This document shows, one piece after another, positions 7,942-17,681 of a stretch of 60,107 nt of DNA; the first letter of the stretch is position 1; each line of letters starts with the position of its first letter. Position numbers and translations under genes: made by a program. The notes under the pieces are model-generated. The model made no database searches. It was not told the DNA's origin and saw nothing but the letters and a program-made list of their open reading frames with translations. The stretch covers positions 1-60,107 of the forward strand of contig DBQD01000045.1 of assembly GCA_002305715.1 (NCBI GenBank). The letters are read 5' to 3'. This stretch comes from Proteiniphilum sp. UBA1403. Lineage in GTDB: Bacteria > Bacteroidota > Bacteroidia > Bacteroidales > Dysgonomonadaceae.

Positions 7942-8787
7942 ATGAAGTATATTCACGTGCAGTTTAACTGCAATCCCAATTCCGAAACAGTGAAGGATGT
8001 ATTGGCAGCAACTCTAGCTGATATTGGCTTTGAAATGTTTGAACAGTTTGAGGGTGGATTAAATGCCTATATCCCAATCAATCTTTTCTCTGAAACAAAC
8101 ATGAAGGAGATTCTGGATGATTTTCCACTCGGGGCTCAGTTTTCGTGGACAATGGAAGAGATGGAAGAAAAAAACTGGAATGAAGAGTGGGAGCGTAACT
8201 ATTTTCAACCTATCGTCATTGCTGATCAGTGCTGCATTCATAGCTCATTTCATCTACCCACAAAAGTATATCCTTACCAAATTTTAATTGACCCAAAGAT
8301 GGCATTTGGTACCGGACATCATCCTACAACCGGATTGATCCTGCAAAATATTCTCTCTATGGAGCTGAAGAATAAAACAGTTCTTGATATGGGGTGCGGT
8401 ACGGCTGTGCTGGCTATCCTTGCCTCCATGAGGGGGGCTACCTCCATATTGGCTATCGATATCGACGAATGGGCTTGTAACAATGCGCGTGAGAACGTGA
8501 AGCTAAATGGTATGAGCAACATTGAGGTGAAGTTTGGTGGAGCTGAACTGCTAGGTGATCAGACGTTTGATGTAATCTTTGCCAATATCAACCGTAATAT
8601 TTTGTTGCGCGACATGGCTATTTATGATACGGTACTGAACAAGGGTGGCCAAATCATCATGAGCGGGTTTTACAAGGAGGATATACCGTATATTCGTGCA
8701 GAAGCTGAAGCACAAAATTGGAAATATGATTCTTTTCAGGAGTTGGATAGGTGGGTAGCAGTTACTTTTTTTAAATTGGTTAATTAA
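7942..8787 (+). CDS. prmA: Ribosomal protein L11 methyltransferase
   Basis: PrmA trimethylates lysines and the N-terminus of ribosomal protein L11 using S-adenosylmethionine. The 281-residue chain has the small N-terminal substrate domain (1-~100), the linker with FGTGHHPTT (key to the PrmA family), the SAM-binding motif I DMGCGTAVLAILA and the catalytic-loop motif ANINRNILL. An in-frame ATG 39 bases upstream exists, but it lies inside the promoter, so MKYIHVQFN is taken as the start. It is divergent from the TPR gene and is followed after 47 bases by a transporter gene on the same strand. Confidence 0.93.
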   Translation: MKYIHVQFNCNPNSETVKDVLAATLADIGFEMFEQFEGGLNAYIPINLFSETNMKEILDDFPLGAQFSWTMEEMEEKNWNEEWERNYFQPIVIADQCCIHSSFHLPTKVYPYQILIDPKMAFGTGHHPTTGLILQNILSMELKNKTVLDMGCGTAVLAILASMRGATSILAIDIDEWACNNARENVKLNGMSNIEVKFGGAELLGDQTFDVIFANINRNILLRDMAIYDTVLNKGGQIIMSGFYKEDIPYIRAEAEAQNWKYDSFQELDRWVAVTFFKLVN

Positions 8788-8834
8788 GCCTATCTTTGTA
8801 CTGTATTATACAATGATTTTAGGTTATTAGAAAA

Positions 8835-10505
8835 ATGAATTGGCTATTAGAATTAATTACCGGTAATGGCATAGCACATTCAATCATGGTGCTGGCTTTG
8901 GTGATTTCCGTCGGACTGCTACTGGGAAAAATAAAAATTTTCGGCATTTCTCTGGGGACCACATGGATTTTATTCTTCGGGATCTTTCTGGGACATATAG
9001 GATTGGATATCGATCACAATGTGTTGCATTTCCTGAAAGAATTTGGACTTATATTATTTATTTTCTCTATTGGTATGCAAGTGGGACCCAGCTTCTTCTC
9101 CTCTTTTAAACAGGGGGGGATCACGCTTAACCTGCTGGCAAGTGGTGTGGTATTCTTGGGTGTGATCACCACCTATGTTATTCACGTAATCACCGGTATT
9201 CCGATTGCTACCATGGTAGGTATTCTATCGGGTGCTGTAACAAATACACCGGGACTGGGTGCTGCACAGCAGACCTACACCGATATTACCGGTGCTGTTC
9301 ATCCTAACATTGCTACTGCGTATGCCGTTGCCTATCCATTGGGTGTGGTCGGCATCATTCTATCGATTGTTTTATTCAAATACATCTTCCGTATTAACTT
9401 TGCCAAGGAGGTAAGTGATCTGGACAAAGGTGGTGAATCGAAACTAACCGAGGCGAACATGTTTTCACTGGTGGTTGAAAATCCTGCCATCTTTGGGAAA
9501 ACAATACGTGATATTAAACACCTTATTGATAAGGAGTTTGTAATTTCGCGTGCATTGCATGCCAAAACACAGGAACTGGTGGTGCCGCAAAAACTGACAG
9601 TTTTGAACGAGGGTGATAAAGTGTTGGTTGTTTCTAACTTAAAGAATATTGAGGTTATTGAAGCATTCATCGGTCAACGCATTGAAATGGATAAGGAAGC
9701 ATGGAACAAGCTGGATTCACAACTTGTATCTCGCCGTATTTCCATTACCAAAGCTGCCATTAACGGTCGTTCCATTGGAAACCTCCGACTACGTAACCTC
9801 TTTGGAATTAACATTACACGTGTAAACCGTGCAGGTGTGGATCTTATTGCCGACTCAAGACTTCAATTGCAATTGGGTGACCGAGTGACGGTGGTGGGCT
9901 CGGAGGAGGCTATTGTAAATGTCGAAAAGTTTTTGGGTAACTCGCTCAAACGTCTGCGTGAACCAAATCTCATATCCATCTTTATCGGTATTGCCTTGGG
10001 TGTGATCATTGGAAGTATTCCCTTTATGATTCCGGGCATTCCACAGCCGGTGAAACTTGGTCTGGCAGGGGGACCACTTATTGTTGCCATTCTGCTCAGT
10101 AAGTTTGGGCCAAAATATAAACTGGTGACCTATACCACCATGAGTGCCAACTTGATGTTGCGTGAAATTGGGATTGCTTTATTCCTTGCCTGTGTGGGAT
10201 TGGGTGCCGGTGAAAACTTTGTGGAGACAGTCGTCAACGGTGGGTATGTTTGGGTTGGCTATGGGGCCATCATCACGGTTGTACCCCTGTTAATTATTGG
10301 TGTTATCGGTAGGAAAGCATGCAAACTGAATTACTTCACCTTGATGGGATTGATTGCAGGTAGTATGACCGATCCTCCTGCTTTGTCATTTGCCAACACC
10401 ACAGCAGGAAATGACATACCGGCTGTTAGCTATGCTACGGTGTACCCCTTGACCATGTTCCTACGTGTGATCACCGCACAGCTGTTGATTCTTCTCTTCT
10501 TGTAA
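8835..10505 (+). CDS. AspT/YidE/YbjL-family membrane transporter with two TrkA_C (RCK_C) domains
   Basis: The 556-residue protein has two bundles of five to six hydrophobic segments (roughly 15-185 and 385-555) separated by a cytoplasmic region with two consecutive TrkA_C-type domains (about 205-290 and 292-375; e.g. the repeated GDKVLVV / GDRVTVV strand). The AspT-family signature appears twice as TNTPGLGAAQ in the first half and TDPPALSFAN in the second, the usual internal duplication. Characterised AspT exchanges aspartate for alanine; most relatives have unknown substrates, so an anion/amino-acid exchange role is only suggested. It is probably co-transcribed with malQ, 12 bases downstream. 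Confidence 0.88.
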   Translation: MNWLLELITGNGIAHSIMVLALVISVGLLLGKIKIFGISLGTTWILFFGIFLGHIGLDIDHNVLHFLKEFGLILFIFSIGMQVGPSFFSSFKQGGITLNLLASGVVFLGVITTYVIHVITGIPIATMVGILSGAVTNTPGLGAAQQTYTDITGAVHPNIATAYAVAYPLGVVGIILSIVLFKYIFRINFAKEVSDLDKGGESKLTEANMFSLVVENPAIFGKTIRDIKHLIDKEFVISRALHAKTQELVVPQKLTVLNEGDKVLVVSNLKNIEVIEAFIGQRIEMDKEAWNKLDSQLVSRRISITKAAINGRSIGNLRLRNLFGINITRVNRAGVDLIADSRLQLQLGDRVTVVGSEEAIVNVEKFLGNSLKRLREPNLISIFIGIALGVIIGSIPFMIPGIPQPVKLGLAGGPLIVAILLSKFGPKYKLVTYTTMSANLMLREIGIALFLACVGLGAGENFVETVVNGGYVWVGYGAIITVVPLLIIGVIGRKACKLNYFTLMGLIAGSMTDPPALSFANTTAGNDIPAVSYATVYPLTMFLRVITAQLLILLFL

Positions 10506-10517
10506 CGCTATCGGAAA

Positions 10518-13193
10518 GTGAAGTTGGTTCATTTGTCATTCAGGATTCACTATCACACCGCATGGGGACAGCAGGTCTGCCTGTGCGGTTCAATTCCTGA
10601 ATTGGGCGAATTCGATGAATCGAAAGCTGTTGTTCTTTCCAATGATGGGGACGATTGGAACGCAATAGTAGAAGTGACCAACGCTCAAACAATTCAATAT
10701 TATTATTTCATTCGCGAAAAAGCAACAACTGTGCGACGCGAATGGGGGGCAAACCGTACACTGCATATCGCAACGAATGTGAATTGTTACCTTATAAAGG
10801 ATCGTTGGATAAATAAGCCCACACATGCCTATCTCTACACATCTGTATTCATGGGAACTGTTTGTAGGCATGCGAATAATCCTATTCAAATAGAATATTA
10901 CGACCATTCGCATTTATTGCAGCTTAATTGTCCCTATGTTCTGCGCAACCAAGATGTTTGTATAGTAGGCGATTGCGAAGCACTTGGCAATTGGAATCCT
11001 ATGGGTGTGAAACCTTTGTCACGTTATGGTGAGGCTAATTGGCAGATTGTGCTGAATGCAGATGAACTTCCAGCTCAATGTGCTTACAAGTTTGTAATCC
11101 GAGACAAAAAGAGCGGTGAAATAGTACATTGGGAAGAGGGGGATAACCGCATCCTTTTTTCAGAGATGGCTCATCAAAAGGGAGTAATTGTTGTGGATTC
11201 TGCCTTGGAGTATCGCTATCCTAATTTCCATTTCAAAGGAACAGGAACAGCTATTCCTGTTTTTTCGTTGAGGAGTAAAAAGAGTTATGGTATTGGTGAA
11301 TTCACTGATCTTTATCGAATGATCGACTGGGTATCCCTTACCGGGCAACAAATGATTCAATTGCTGCCGGTAAACGATACCACTTCCAGTGGTAGTTGGA
11401 GGGACTCCTATCCCTACAGTGCCATATCCATTTTTGCACTCCATCCCATCTATCTAGGATGTAGTCGTCTCCCATTAAAAGATGAAAAAAAAGCAGCTAA
11501 ATATGCCGCTGAAGCTGCACAGCTAAATAGTCTGCCCGAAATAGACTACGAACAGGTGTTGAAGCTGAAGACAAAATACAGTCGCGACCTGTTTCTGGAG
11601 AGTGGCAATGAGTGGCTTTCTTCGGTAGGTTTTCAAGACTTTTACAAAAAGAACAACGAATGGTTGTTCCCCTATGCTTGTTATTGTTATCTGAGGGACA
11701 AGAATCAGACTCCTGATTTCAGGAAATGGGGCGAATTCAGTCGCTACGATTCGGACCGTCTGCAACGGATGTTGGGTGTCTATCCGGAAGCAAAAAAAGA
11801 GATCGACTTTTGGTGCTTTATTCAATACTTATTACACACACAATTTTCGGAAGTAAAGGATTATGCTCAAGAAAATGGGATAGCCTTGAAAGGTGATATC
11901 CCCATAGGTGTCAATCGCAACAGCGTTGACGCATGGACCTCTCCCGAGCTGTTCAATATGGATACCCAGACAGGTGCACCTCCCGACGATTTTTCCTATT
12001 TTGGACAGAATTGGGGATTCCCCACTTACAATTGGCAAGCTATGGCCGAAAATGGGTTTGCATGGTGGATTAGTCGCTTTCGAAAGATGTCGGATTACTT
12101 CGATGCCTATCGCATTGATCATATTCTTGGTTTTTTTCGCATCTGGGAGATACCGCTTCGGGCTACACAAGGGTTGTTAGGTACATTCAGTCCTGCGCTA
12201 CCATATAGTGCCGAAGAAATCAACCATGCCGGTATTCCGTTTAATGCGGATAGGATGTGTGAGCCCTTTATTCACGACGACTTTCTGCAGGAGATCTTTG
12301 GTGAATATACCAATGAAGTGAAAGATATCTATTTGGAACAAACGGGATGGTTGCAATATAAACTACGACCATTTTGTGATACACAACAGAAAATAAGTCA
12401 TCTGTTTGTTGATCTGTTGAATGATAAAAACAGACGGATTCATGATGGGTTGCTTATGCTTTGTACGGAGGTGTTGTTTATTCGGGACCGGATCAACAAC
12501 AAACTGTATCACCCTCGCATAACCGCACAATATACCCATTCCTATAAATACCTTCCTGATAGAATGAAAGATGCCTTCAATTGCCTGTATGACGATTTTT
12601 TCTACCGCAGACACAATTATTTCTGGCGTGAACAGGCCCTGCAGAAACTTCCTATCTTACTTTCTTCTACGAAGATGATGGCTTGTGGGGAGGATTTGGG
12701 TATGGTGCCCGATTGTGTGCCCTGGGTGATGCATGAGCTGCAAATGTTGAGTCTGGAGATTGAACGCATGCCCAAAGAGGCAAAGTACAAATTCACTCCT
12801 CTGGAGGCACTCCCATATCTGTCGGTCTGTACAACTTCAACACATGACATGTCGCCCATTCGTGCCTGGTGGAAAGAAAACAGGAGAGTAACACAGCAAT
12901 ATTATAACGAAGTATTGCACCACGAAGGGGTAGCACCGGATGTATGCAGTGCACAAATATGCAGTGAGATACTTGCTCGTCACTTACAATCGACTGCCAT
13001 GTGGGTTATTCTGCCCTGGCAGGACTGGATGTCGCTCGATGAAACACTGCGCAATCCGGATGAGATGGCAGAACGTATCAATGTACCGGCCAACCCGACG
13101 CACTACTGGTGCTATCGGATGCATCTATATCTAGAGGACTTGTTGATGCAGACTGCTTTCAATGAGAAGGTTGGTTCTATGAAACGGACCTAA
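10518..13193 (+). CDS. malQ: 4-alpha-glucanotransferase with two N-terminal CBM20 starch-binding domains
   Basis: Amylomaltase (GH77) transfers glucan segments between maltodextrins in cytoplasmic maltose/glycogen use. The 891-residue chain begins with two CBM20-like starch-binding domains (about 1-105 and 125-235, each with a GSxPELGxxD / GDCEALGNWNP type turn) and continues as a full GH77 barrel from about 245. Catalytic residues are visible: nucleophile D534 in R-I-D-H, acid/base E725 in C-G-E-D-L-G and transition-state stabiliser D777 in S-T-H-D-M. No signal peptide is present. The start is GTG at 10518, 12 bases after the transporter stop; the first CBM20 begins immediately, supporting it. 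The tandem-CBM20 form resembles plant DPE2 and is common in Bacteroidetes. Confidence 0.93.
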   Translation: MKLVHLSFRIHYHTAWGQQVCLCGSIPELGEFDESKAVVLSNDGDDWNAIVEVTNAQTIQYYYFIREKATTVRREWGANRTLHIATNVNCYLIKDRWINKPTHAYLYTSVFMGTVCRHANNPIQIEYYDHSHLLQLNCPYVLRNQDVCIVGDCEALGNWNPMGVKPLSRYGEANWQIVLNADELPAQCAYKFVIRDKKSGEIVHWEEGDNRILFSEMAHQKGVIVVDSALEYRYPNFHFKGTGTAIPVFSLRSKKSYGIGEFTDLYRMIDWVSLTGQQMIQLLPVNDTTSSGSWRDSYPYSAISIFALHPIYLGCSRLPLKDEKKAAKYAAEAAQLNSLPEIDYEQVLKLKTKYSRDLFLESGNEWLSSVGFQDFYKKNNEWLFPYACYCYLRDKNQTPDFRKWGEFSRYDSDRLQRMLGVYPEAKKEIDFWCFIQYLLHTQFSEVKDYAQENGIALKGDIPIGVNRNSVDAWTSPELFNMDTQTGAPPDDFSYFGQNWGFPTYNWQAMAENGFAWWISRFRKMSDYFDAYRIDHILGFFRIWEIPLRATQGLLGTFSPALPYSAEEINHAGIPFNADRMCEPFIHDDFLQEIFGEYTNEVKDIYLEQTGWLQYKLRPFCDTQQKISHLFVDLLNDKNRRIHDGLLMLCTEVLFIRDRINNKLYHPRITAQYTHSYKYLPDRMKDAFNCLYDDFFYRRHNYFWREQALQKLPILLSSTKMMACGEDLGMVPDCVPWVMHELQMLSLEIERMPKEAKYKFTPLEALPYLSVCTTSTHDMSPIRAWWKENRRVTQQYYNEVLHHEGVAPDVCSAQICSEILARHLQSTAMWVILPWQDWMSLDETLRNPDEMAERINVPANPTHYWCYRMHLYLEDLLMQTAFNEKVGSMKRT

Positions 13194-13221
13194 ACAGAAT
13201 TAAGATTCCATATATGCATAA

Positions 13222-13258
13222 AAAAAAGGATTGTACCGGAAACGGACAATCCTTTTTT
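13222..13258. terminator. Bidirectional terminator between malQ and fba
   Basis: AAAAAAGGATTGT (13222-13234) and ACAATCCTTTTTT (13246-13258) form a 13-bp perfect stem with an 11-base loop; A-run and T-run flank it, so it can serve both converging genes. Confidence 0.85.
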
Positions 13259-13274
13259 ACTGGAAGAGTTATTT

Positions 13275-14267
13275 TTAAGCTTTACCTGCACTACCAAGTA
13301 CATTCTCAGTTTTGTGCATATAGAGTTTTTTCAGTTCTTCGCGAGCCGGTCCAAGATATTTACGAGGATCGAATTCTGCAGGTTTGGTAGCAAATACTTC
13401 ACGTACTGCTGCAGTCATCGCCAAGCGACCGTCAGAGTCGATGTTTATTTTACATACAGCTGAGCTAGCAGCTTTGCGAAGTTGTTCTTCGGGGATACCG
13501 ATAGAGTCATTCAACTTACCTCCATATTTATTGATGGTTTCAACATATTGCTGGGGTACAGATGAAGATCCGTGCAATACGATGGGGAATCCGGGAATGC
13601 GCTTTTCGATTTCTTCAAGGATATCGAAACGCAATGGGGGAGGAACCAATACACCGTTTTCATTGCGGGTACACTGTTCCGGAGTGAATTTAAAAGCTCC
13701 GTGTGAAGTACCAATAGAAATAGCCAATGAGTCAACACCAGTGCGTGACACAAAGTCTACTACTTCATCAGGTTCAGTATAGGTGTGGTGTTCAGCTTCT
13801 ACCTCATCTTCAATACCAGCCAAAATTCCCAATTCACCTTCTACAGTTACATCATGTTGGTGAGCGTATTCAACCACTCTCTTTGTAAGAGCAACGTTTT
13901 CTTCGTAAGGAAGGTGTGAACCGTCGATCATGACAGAAGAAAATCCGCTTTCGATACAGTCTTTGCAAAGCTCAAAGCTATCACCATGGTCGAGGTGAAG
14001 AACGATAGGGATCTCATAACCCAGTTCTTTTGCATATTGAACAGCTCCCTGTGCCATATAGCGTAACAAGGTCTGATTAGCATATTTACGTGCACCGCTA
14101 GACACCTGAAGAATTACAGGCGATTTCGTTTCTACACAAGCCGAAATAATGGCTTGCAATTGTTCCATGTTGTTGAAATTAAAAGCGGGGATAGCATAGC
14201 CACCTTCAACTGCTTTTTTGAACAACTCTCTCGTGTTTACGAGACCCAGTTCTTTATAACTTACCAT
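13275..14267 (-). CDS. fba: Class II fructose-bisphosphate aldolase
   Basis: This zinc-dependent aldolase interconverts fructose 1,6-bisphosphate with glyceraldehyde-3-phosphate and dihydroxyacetone phosphate. The 330-residue chain has the family's zinc site around VLHLDHGD (near 80-87), the GELG segment of the catalytic loop, and the phosphate-binding HGSSSVP and NIDSD motifs. It is of the longer class II type found in Bacteroidetes. It converges on malQ across the shared terminator, and is divergent from ald; a TATTTTTG box (14317-14310) lies about 45 bases upstream of its ATG. Confidence 0.95.
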   Translation of the reverse strand: MVSYKELGLVNTRELFKKAVEGGYAIPAFNFNNMEQLQAIISACVETKSPVILQVSSGARKYANQTLLRYMAQGAVQYAKELGYEIPIVLHLDHGDSFELCKDCIESGFSSVMIDGSHLPYEENVALTKRVVEYAHQHDVTVEGELGILAGIEDEVEAEHHTYTEPDEVVDFVSRTGVDSLAISIGTSHGAFKFTPEQCTRNENGVLVPPPLRFDILEEIEKRIPGFPIVLHGSSSVPQQYVETINKYGGKLNDSIGIPEEQLRKAASSAVCKINIDSDGRLAMTAAVREVFATKPAEFDPRKYLGPAREELKKLYMHKTENVLGSAGKA

Positions 14268-14309
14268 TGTATTTGTTGTTTAAATGAAGTGATAATCTAA
14301 ATGATCAGA

Positions 14310-14317
14310 CAAAAATA
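14310..14317 (-). promoter_or_regulatory. -7 box (TATTTTTG) for fba
   Basis: Minus-strand octamer fitting TAnnTTTG, 43 bases before the fba ATG in the 213-base divergent gap shared with ald. No matching box was found for ald in this gap. Confidence 0.45.
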
Positions 14318-14480
14318 CGATTTAATCTCCGATATATGAAATTTTTTTTCTGAAATAGTCACATAACCATCGTTAAAAAAATACCTTATAGCCTAATTTT
14401 TTCGGATTTTTTTTGTTTATTTACCAAATATTTCATCATTGAGAATTTAACCTGAATAACAACTTGAAATTTATTACATT

Positions 14481-15587
14481 ATGATCATTGGTATTCCTAA
14501 AGAAATTAAAGTACAAGAAGGTAGGGTAGGGTTAACACCCGCAGGAGCACATGAGCTTACGCGTAGAGGGCATCAGGTTTACGTGCAAAAAAATGCGGGT
14601 GTCCACAGTGGCCTATCGGATGAACGGTACATTAAAGCTGGAGCAATTATGCTCGACACAATTGAGGAAATATATAAATGTGCCGACATGATCGTTAAAG
14701 TGAAAGAACCACTCGAGCGTGAATTTGCGCTTATTAAAAAGGATCAAATACTTTTTACCTATTTCCATTTCGCATCGGACAAGAAATTGACAGAAGCGAT
14801 GATGAAGAGTGGTGCTGTTTGTATTGCCTACGAAACCGTCATTGAAAAGAATGGGGTATTGCCTCTGCTCACTCCCATGAGTGAAGTAGCCGGGCGTTTG
14901 TCTGTTCAACAGGGTGCTAAATACCTGGAGATGCCACAAGGTGGAAAGGGTGTGCTGCTGGGTGGCGTGCCGGGTGTGAAGCCTGCCGAAGTAATAATAA
15001 TTGGTGCAGGTGTAGTTGGTTCCAATGCTGCACTAATGGCATCGGGACTGGGTGCTCATGTGAAGATACTTGATATCAACTTGAACCGACTTCGTTATCT
15101 GTCTGAGGTGATGCCCGCCAACGTGGAGACTGTTTACTCCACAAAATTTGCCATCCTCGATTTGTTAAAAACTGCCGATTTGGTGATAGGTGCCACCTTA
15201 CAGGTGGGTATGAAAGCTCCTCATCTGGTGACACGGGACATGTTGAAGGAGATGGCTCCCGGAACGGTGATGATTGATGTGTCGGTAGATCAGGGCGGGT
15301 GTTTCGAAACCACACATCCTACCACCCACAAAGATCCTATTTATGTGGTAGATGATATTATTCATTATTGTGTTGCAAATATACCAGGAGCAGTGCCGGT
15401 GACCTCAACACGTGCCCTCACGAATGCAACCATGCCCTATGTTCTTTTGCTGGCAGAAAATGGATGGGAAGCGGCTTGTAAGAAGCATGCTGATTTGAGA
15501 CAAGGTCTAAACATTGTTCACGGAGATGTGGTATTCAAGGGAGTAGCCGATTCACTCGATTTACCCTATACCGAATGGAAGACATGA
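14481..15587 (+). CDS. ald: Alanine dehydrogenase
   Basis: The enzyme reversibly deaminates L-alanine to pyruvate and ammonia with NAD. The 368-residue chain has the N-terminal signature starting MIIGIPKEIK and the substrate-binding KVKEP segment (near 75), the NAD-binding Rossmann motif GAGVVGSNAA (about 175-184), and the family sequence DVSVDQGGCFETTHPTTH. All conserved features seem intact. It stands alone between the fba-divergent gap and a strong terminator. Alanine use fits an amino-acid-fermenting lifestyle and sits well with gcvP and asnA in the same window, but co-regulation is not shown. Confidence 0.95.
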   Translation: MIIGIPKEIKVQEGRVGLTPAGAHELTRRGHQVYVQKNAGVHSGLSDERYIKAGAIMLDTIEEIYKCADMIVKVKEPLEREFALIKKDQILFTYFHFASDKKLTEAMMKSGAVCIAYETVIEKNGVLPLLTPMSEVAGRLSVQQGAKYLEMPQGGKGVLLGGVPGVKPAEVIIIGAGVVGSNAALMASGLGAHVKILDINLNRLRYLSEVMPANVETVYSTKFAILDLLKTADLVIGATLQVGMKAPHLVTRDMLKEMAPGTVMIDVSVDQGGCFETTHPTTHKDPIYVVDDIIHYCVANIPGAVPVTSTRALTNATMPYVLLLAENGWEAACKKHADLRQGLNIVHGDVVFKGVADSLDLPYTEWKT

Positions 15588-15593
15588 TTTGAT

Positions 15594-15644
15594 AAAAGGG
15601 GGATAGATTTTAAATTAAAATAATTTAAACTATCTCCTCTTTTT
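15594..15644 (+). terminator. Terminator after ald
   Basis: AAAAGGGGGATAG (15594-15606) pairs with CTATCTCCTCTTTT (15630-15643) with one bulge, and an inner TTAAATTA/TAATTTAA pair tightens the loop; a T-run follows. It begins seven bases after the ald stop. Confidence 0.7.
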
Positions 15645-15736
15645 CTTTTGTAGATCAGCAAAAATTAATTTTCTTTGTTCTTTACTATTTATAACTTTTA
15701 TAAATAACATTAATTTCACAGTTTACGAATCCCACA

Positions 15737-16045
15737 ATGGAGAAATTTAATCAGGAAAACGAAATCCAGATAGAGCTGAGCGAAGAAATTGCTCAAGGAA
15801 CATATTCCAATCTGGCTGTTATTTCACATTCAACATCAGAGTTTGTTGTTGATTTTATTCGTATCGTGCCAGGTGTTCCAAAGGCAAAAGTTAAATCAAG
15901 GATCATCCTTACGCCGGAACATACCAAACGCTTATTTATGGCATTGAAAGATAACATCGAGAAATTTGAACAACAAAACGGTCCCATCCGTTTGCAAAAT
16001 GATGCTGGATTCCTGCCACCAATTGGTAATATTGGACAGGCATGA
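15737..16045 (+). CDS. DUF3467 family protein
   Basis: The 102-residue protein matches the small DUF3467 family by its core ESEEIAQGTYSNLA-like and SEFVVDFIRIVPG segments and by RIILTPEHTKRLFMALKDNI. It has no signal peptide or membrane segment and no known biochemical role. Relatives are widely conserved in Bacteroidetes, and often occur near RNA polymerase or respiratory genes. Here it precedes cydA by 59 bases on the same strand and could be co-transcribed with cydAB, but the gap leaves room for a separate promoter. Confidence 0.8.
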   Translation: MEKFNQENEIQIELSEEIAQGTYSNLAVISHSTSEFVVDFIRIVPGVPKAKVKSRIILTPEHTKRLFMALKDNIEKFEQQNGPIRLQNDAGFLPPIGNIGQA

Positions 16046-16104
16046 TCGTAGTGTACAATTGTATTAATATTCACCCACAACAACATGATTAATCTGAATA
16101 ACAT

Positions 16105-17652
16105 ATGGATTTATTAAGTATTACTGCAACGAATTGGGCAAGAGCGCAATTTGCACTTACTGCCGGTTATCACTGGATTTTTGTACCACTCACCATCGGA
16201 TTGGGTCTTATCATGGCCATCATGGAGAGTTTATACGTAAAGACTGGTGACGAGAAGTGGAAGCAAACTACCAAGTTCTGGCAAAAGATTTTTGGTATTA
16301 ATTTCGCTATTGGTGTAGCAACTGGAATTATTCAAGAGTTCCAGTTCGGTACAAACTGGTCGAATTACAGTTGGTTCGTGGGTGACATTTTTGGTGCCCC
16401 TCTCGCCATTGAAGGTATTATCGCCTTTTTCCTGGAAGCTACTTTTATCACGATCATGTTCTTTGGATGGAACAGAGTTAGCAAGAAAGTCCATCTGATG
16501 TCTACATGGCTTGTCTTCGTGGGGGCCACCCTTTCGGCTTTCTGGATTTTGGTTGCCAATGCTTGGATGCAGCATCCCGTTGGAATGGAGTTCAATCCGG
16601 ACACCGTACGTAATGAGATGGTCGACTTTTGGGCTGTGGTTGTCTCTCCTGTTGCGTACAACAAGTTTTTACACGCTCTCTTCTCCTGCTTTGCTGTGGC
16701 TGCTTCATTCGTAGCAGGTGTATCGGGATGGTATCTTCTGAAGAAACGAAATGTTGATTTTGCTGTTCGTAGCCTTAAGATCTCATCGATTGTGGGGCTG
16801 GCTACATTCATCTTAATTGCCGTAACAGGTGATGGTTCTGCGTATGAAGTTGCACAGAAGCAACCGATGAAGCTTGCGGCAATGGAAGGGTTGTATGAGG
16901 GTAAAGAAGGAACCGGACTGGTTGCTATTGGTTTGCTCAATAATGCCAAGGAATCGTATAACGACAACACGGATCCCTACATTGCCAAGATTGAAATACC
17001 CAAGATGCTCTCATTTCTTGGTTATCGCGATATGAATGCGTTTGTTCCAGGAATTAAGGATATCATTGATGGTGGATATACACTACCGGATGGAACTACA
17101 GCCCTCTCATTTGAAGAACGTAAAGCTCGTGGACAGATAGCCATACAAGCTTTGGCCGATTATCATGTTGCCATTGAGGAGGGACGCAATACCGATGCAG
17201 CCAATCACGAGCTTATTCTCAAAGAAAACTATGCTCATTTTGGATATGGCTACCTTGAGACAGCTGAGGATATGATACCCGATGTACCCCTTACCTTCTA
17301 TAGTTTTCATTTAATGGTAATGATTGGGATGTTCTTCATATTGTTCTTTATGATACTTCTCTTCTTCCTCTATAAGAAGGATATAAAAAATACGCGATGG
17401 CTGCAATATGCGGCACTGTGGACGATTCCTCTCTCCTTCATTGCCAGTCAGCTGGGATGGATTGTTGCTGAAGTGGGCCGTCAACCATGGACCATTCAGG
17501 ATATTCTACCGGTAGAGGTTGCTGCTTCTGCTGTATCGGCAGGCAATATAACCGCTACATTTATCATGTTTACATTGGTATTCACCGGCTTACTTATTGC
17601 AGAGGTGACGATAATGGTGAAACAGATAAAAAAGGGACCTGAACAGAATTAA
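16105..17652 (+). CDS. cydA: Cytochrome bd quinol oxidase subunit I
   Basis: CydA carries the quinol site and hemes b558, b595 and d of the high-affinity bd oxidase in the inner membrane. The 515-residue chain has about nine membrane segments, heme-ligand candidates H23 (in GYHWIFVPLT, E. coli H19) and H190 (in NKFLHALFSC, E. coli H186), the Q-loop motif GDGSAYEVAQKQPMKLAAME and the family signature GRQPW. The Q-loop is of moderate length. It is followed by cydB after 29 bases, so the two form one unit. A bd oxidase in a mostly fermentative organism implies tolerance of, and scavenging for, trace oxygen (inference). Confidence 0.96.
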   Translation: MDLLSITATNWARAQFALTAGYHWIFVPLTIGLGLIMAIMESLYVKTGDEKWKQTTKFWQKIFGINFAIGVATGIIQEFQFGTNWSNYSWFVGDIFGAPLAIEGIIAFFLEATFITIMFFGWNRVSKKVHLMSTWLVFVGATLSAFWILVANAWMQHPVGMEFNPDTVRNEMVDFWAVVVSPVAYNKFLHALFSCFAVAASFVAGVSGWYLLKKRNVDFAVRSLKISSIVGLATFILIAVTGDGSAYEVAQKQPMKLAAMEGLYEGKEGTGLVAIGLLNNAKESYNDNTDPYIAKIEIPKMLSFLGYRDMNAFVPGIKDIIDGGYTLPDGTTALSFEERKARGQIAIQALADYHVAIEEGRNTDAANHELILKENYAHFGYGYLETAEDMIPDVPLTFYSFHLMVMIGMFFILFFMILLFFLYKKDIKNTRWLQYAALWTIPLSFIASQLGWIVAEVGRQPWTIQDILPVEVAASAVSAGNITATFIMFTLVFTGLLIAEVTIMVKQIKKGPEQN

Positions 17653-17681
17653 ACATGTTACACAGCTAAAAAAGATATACA

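Noticed and set aside
16365..16970. A 201-codon minus-strand frame
   Set aside because: It is wholly inside cydA on the opposite strand and has no recognisable domain; cydA is certain.
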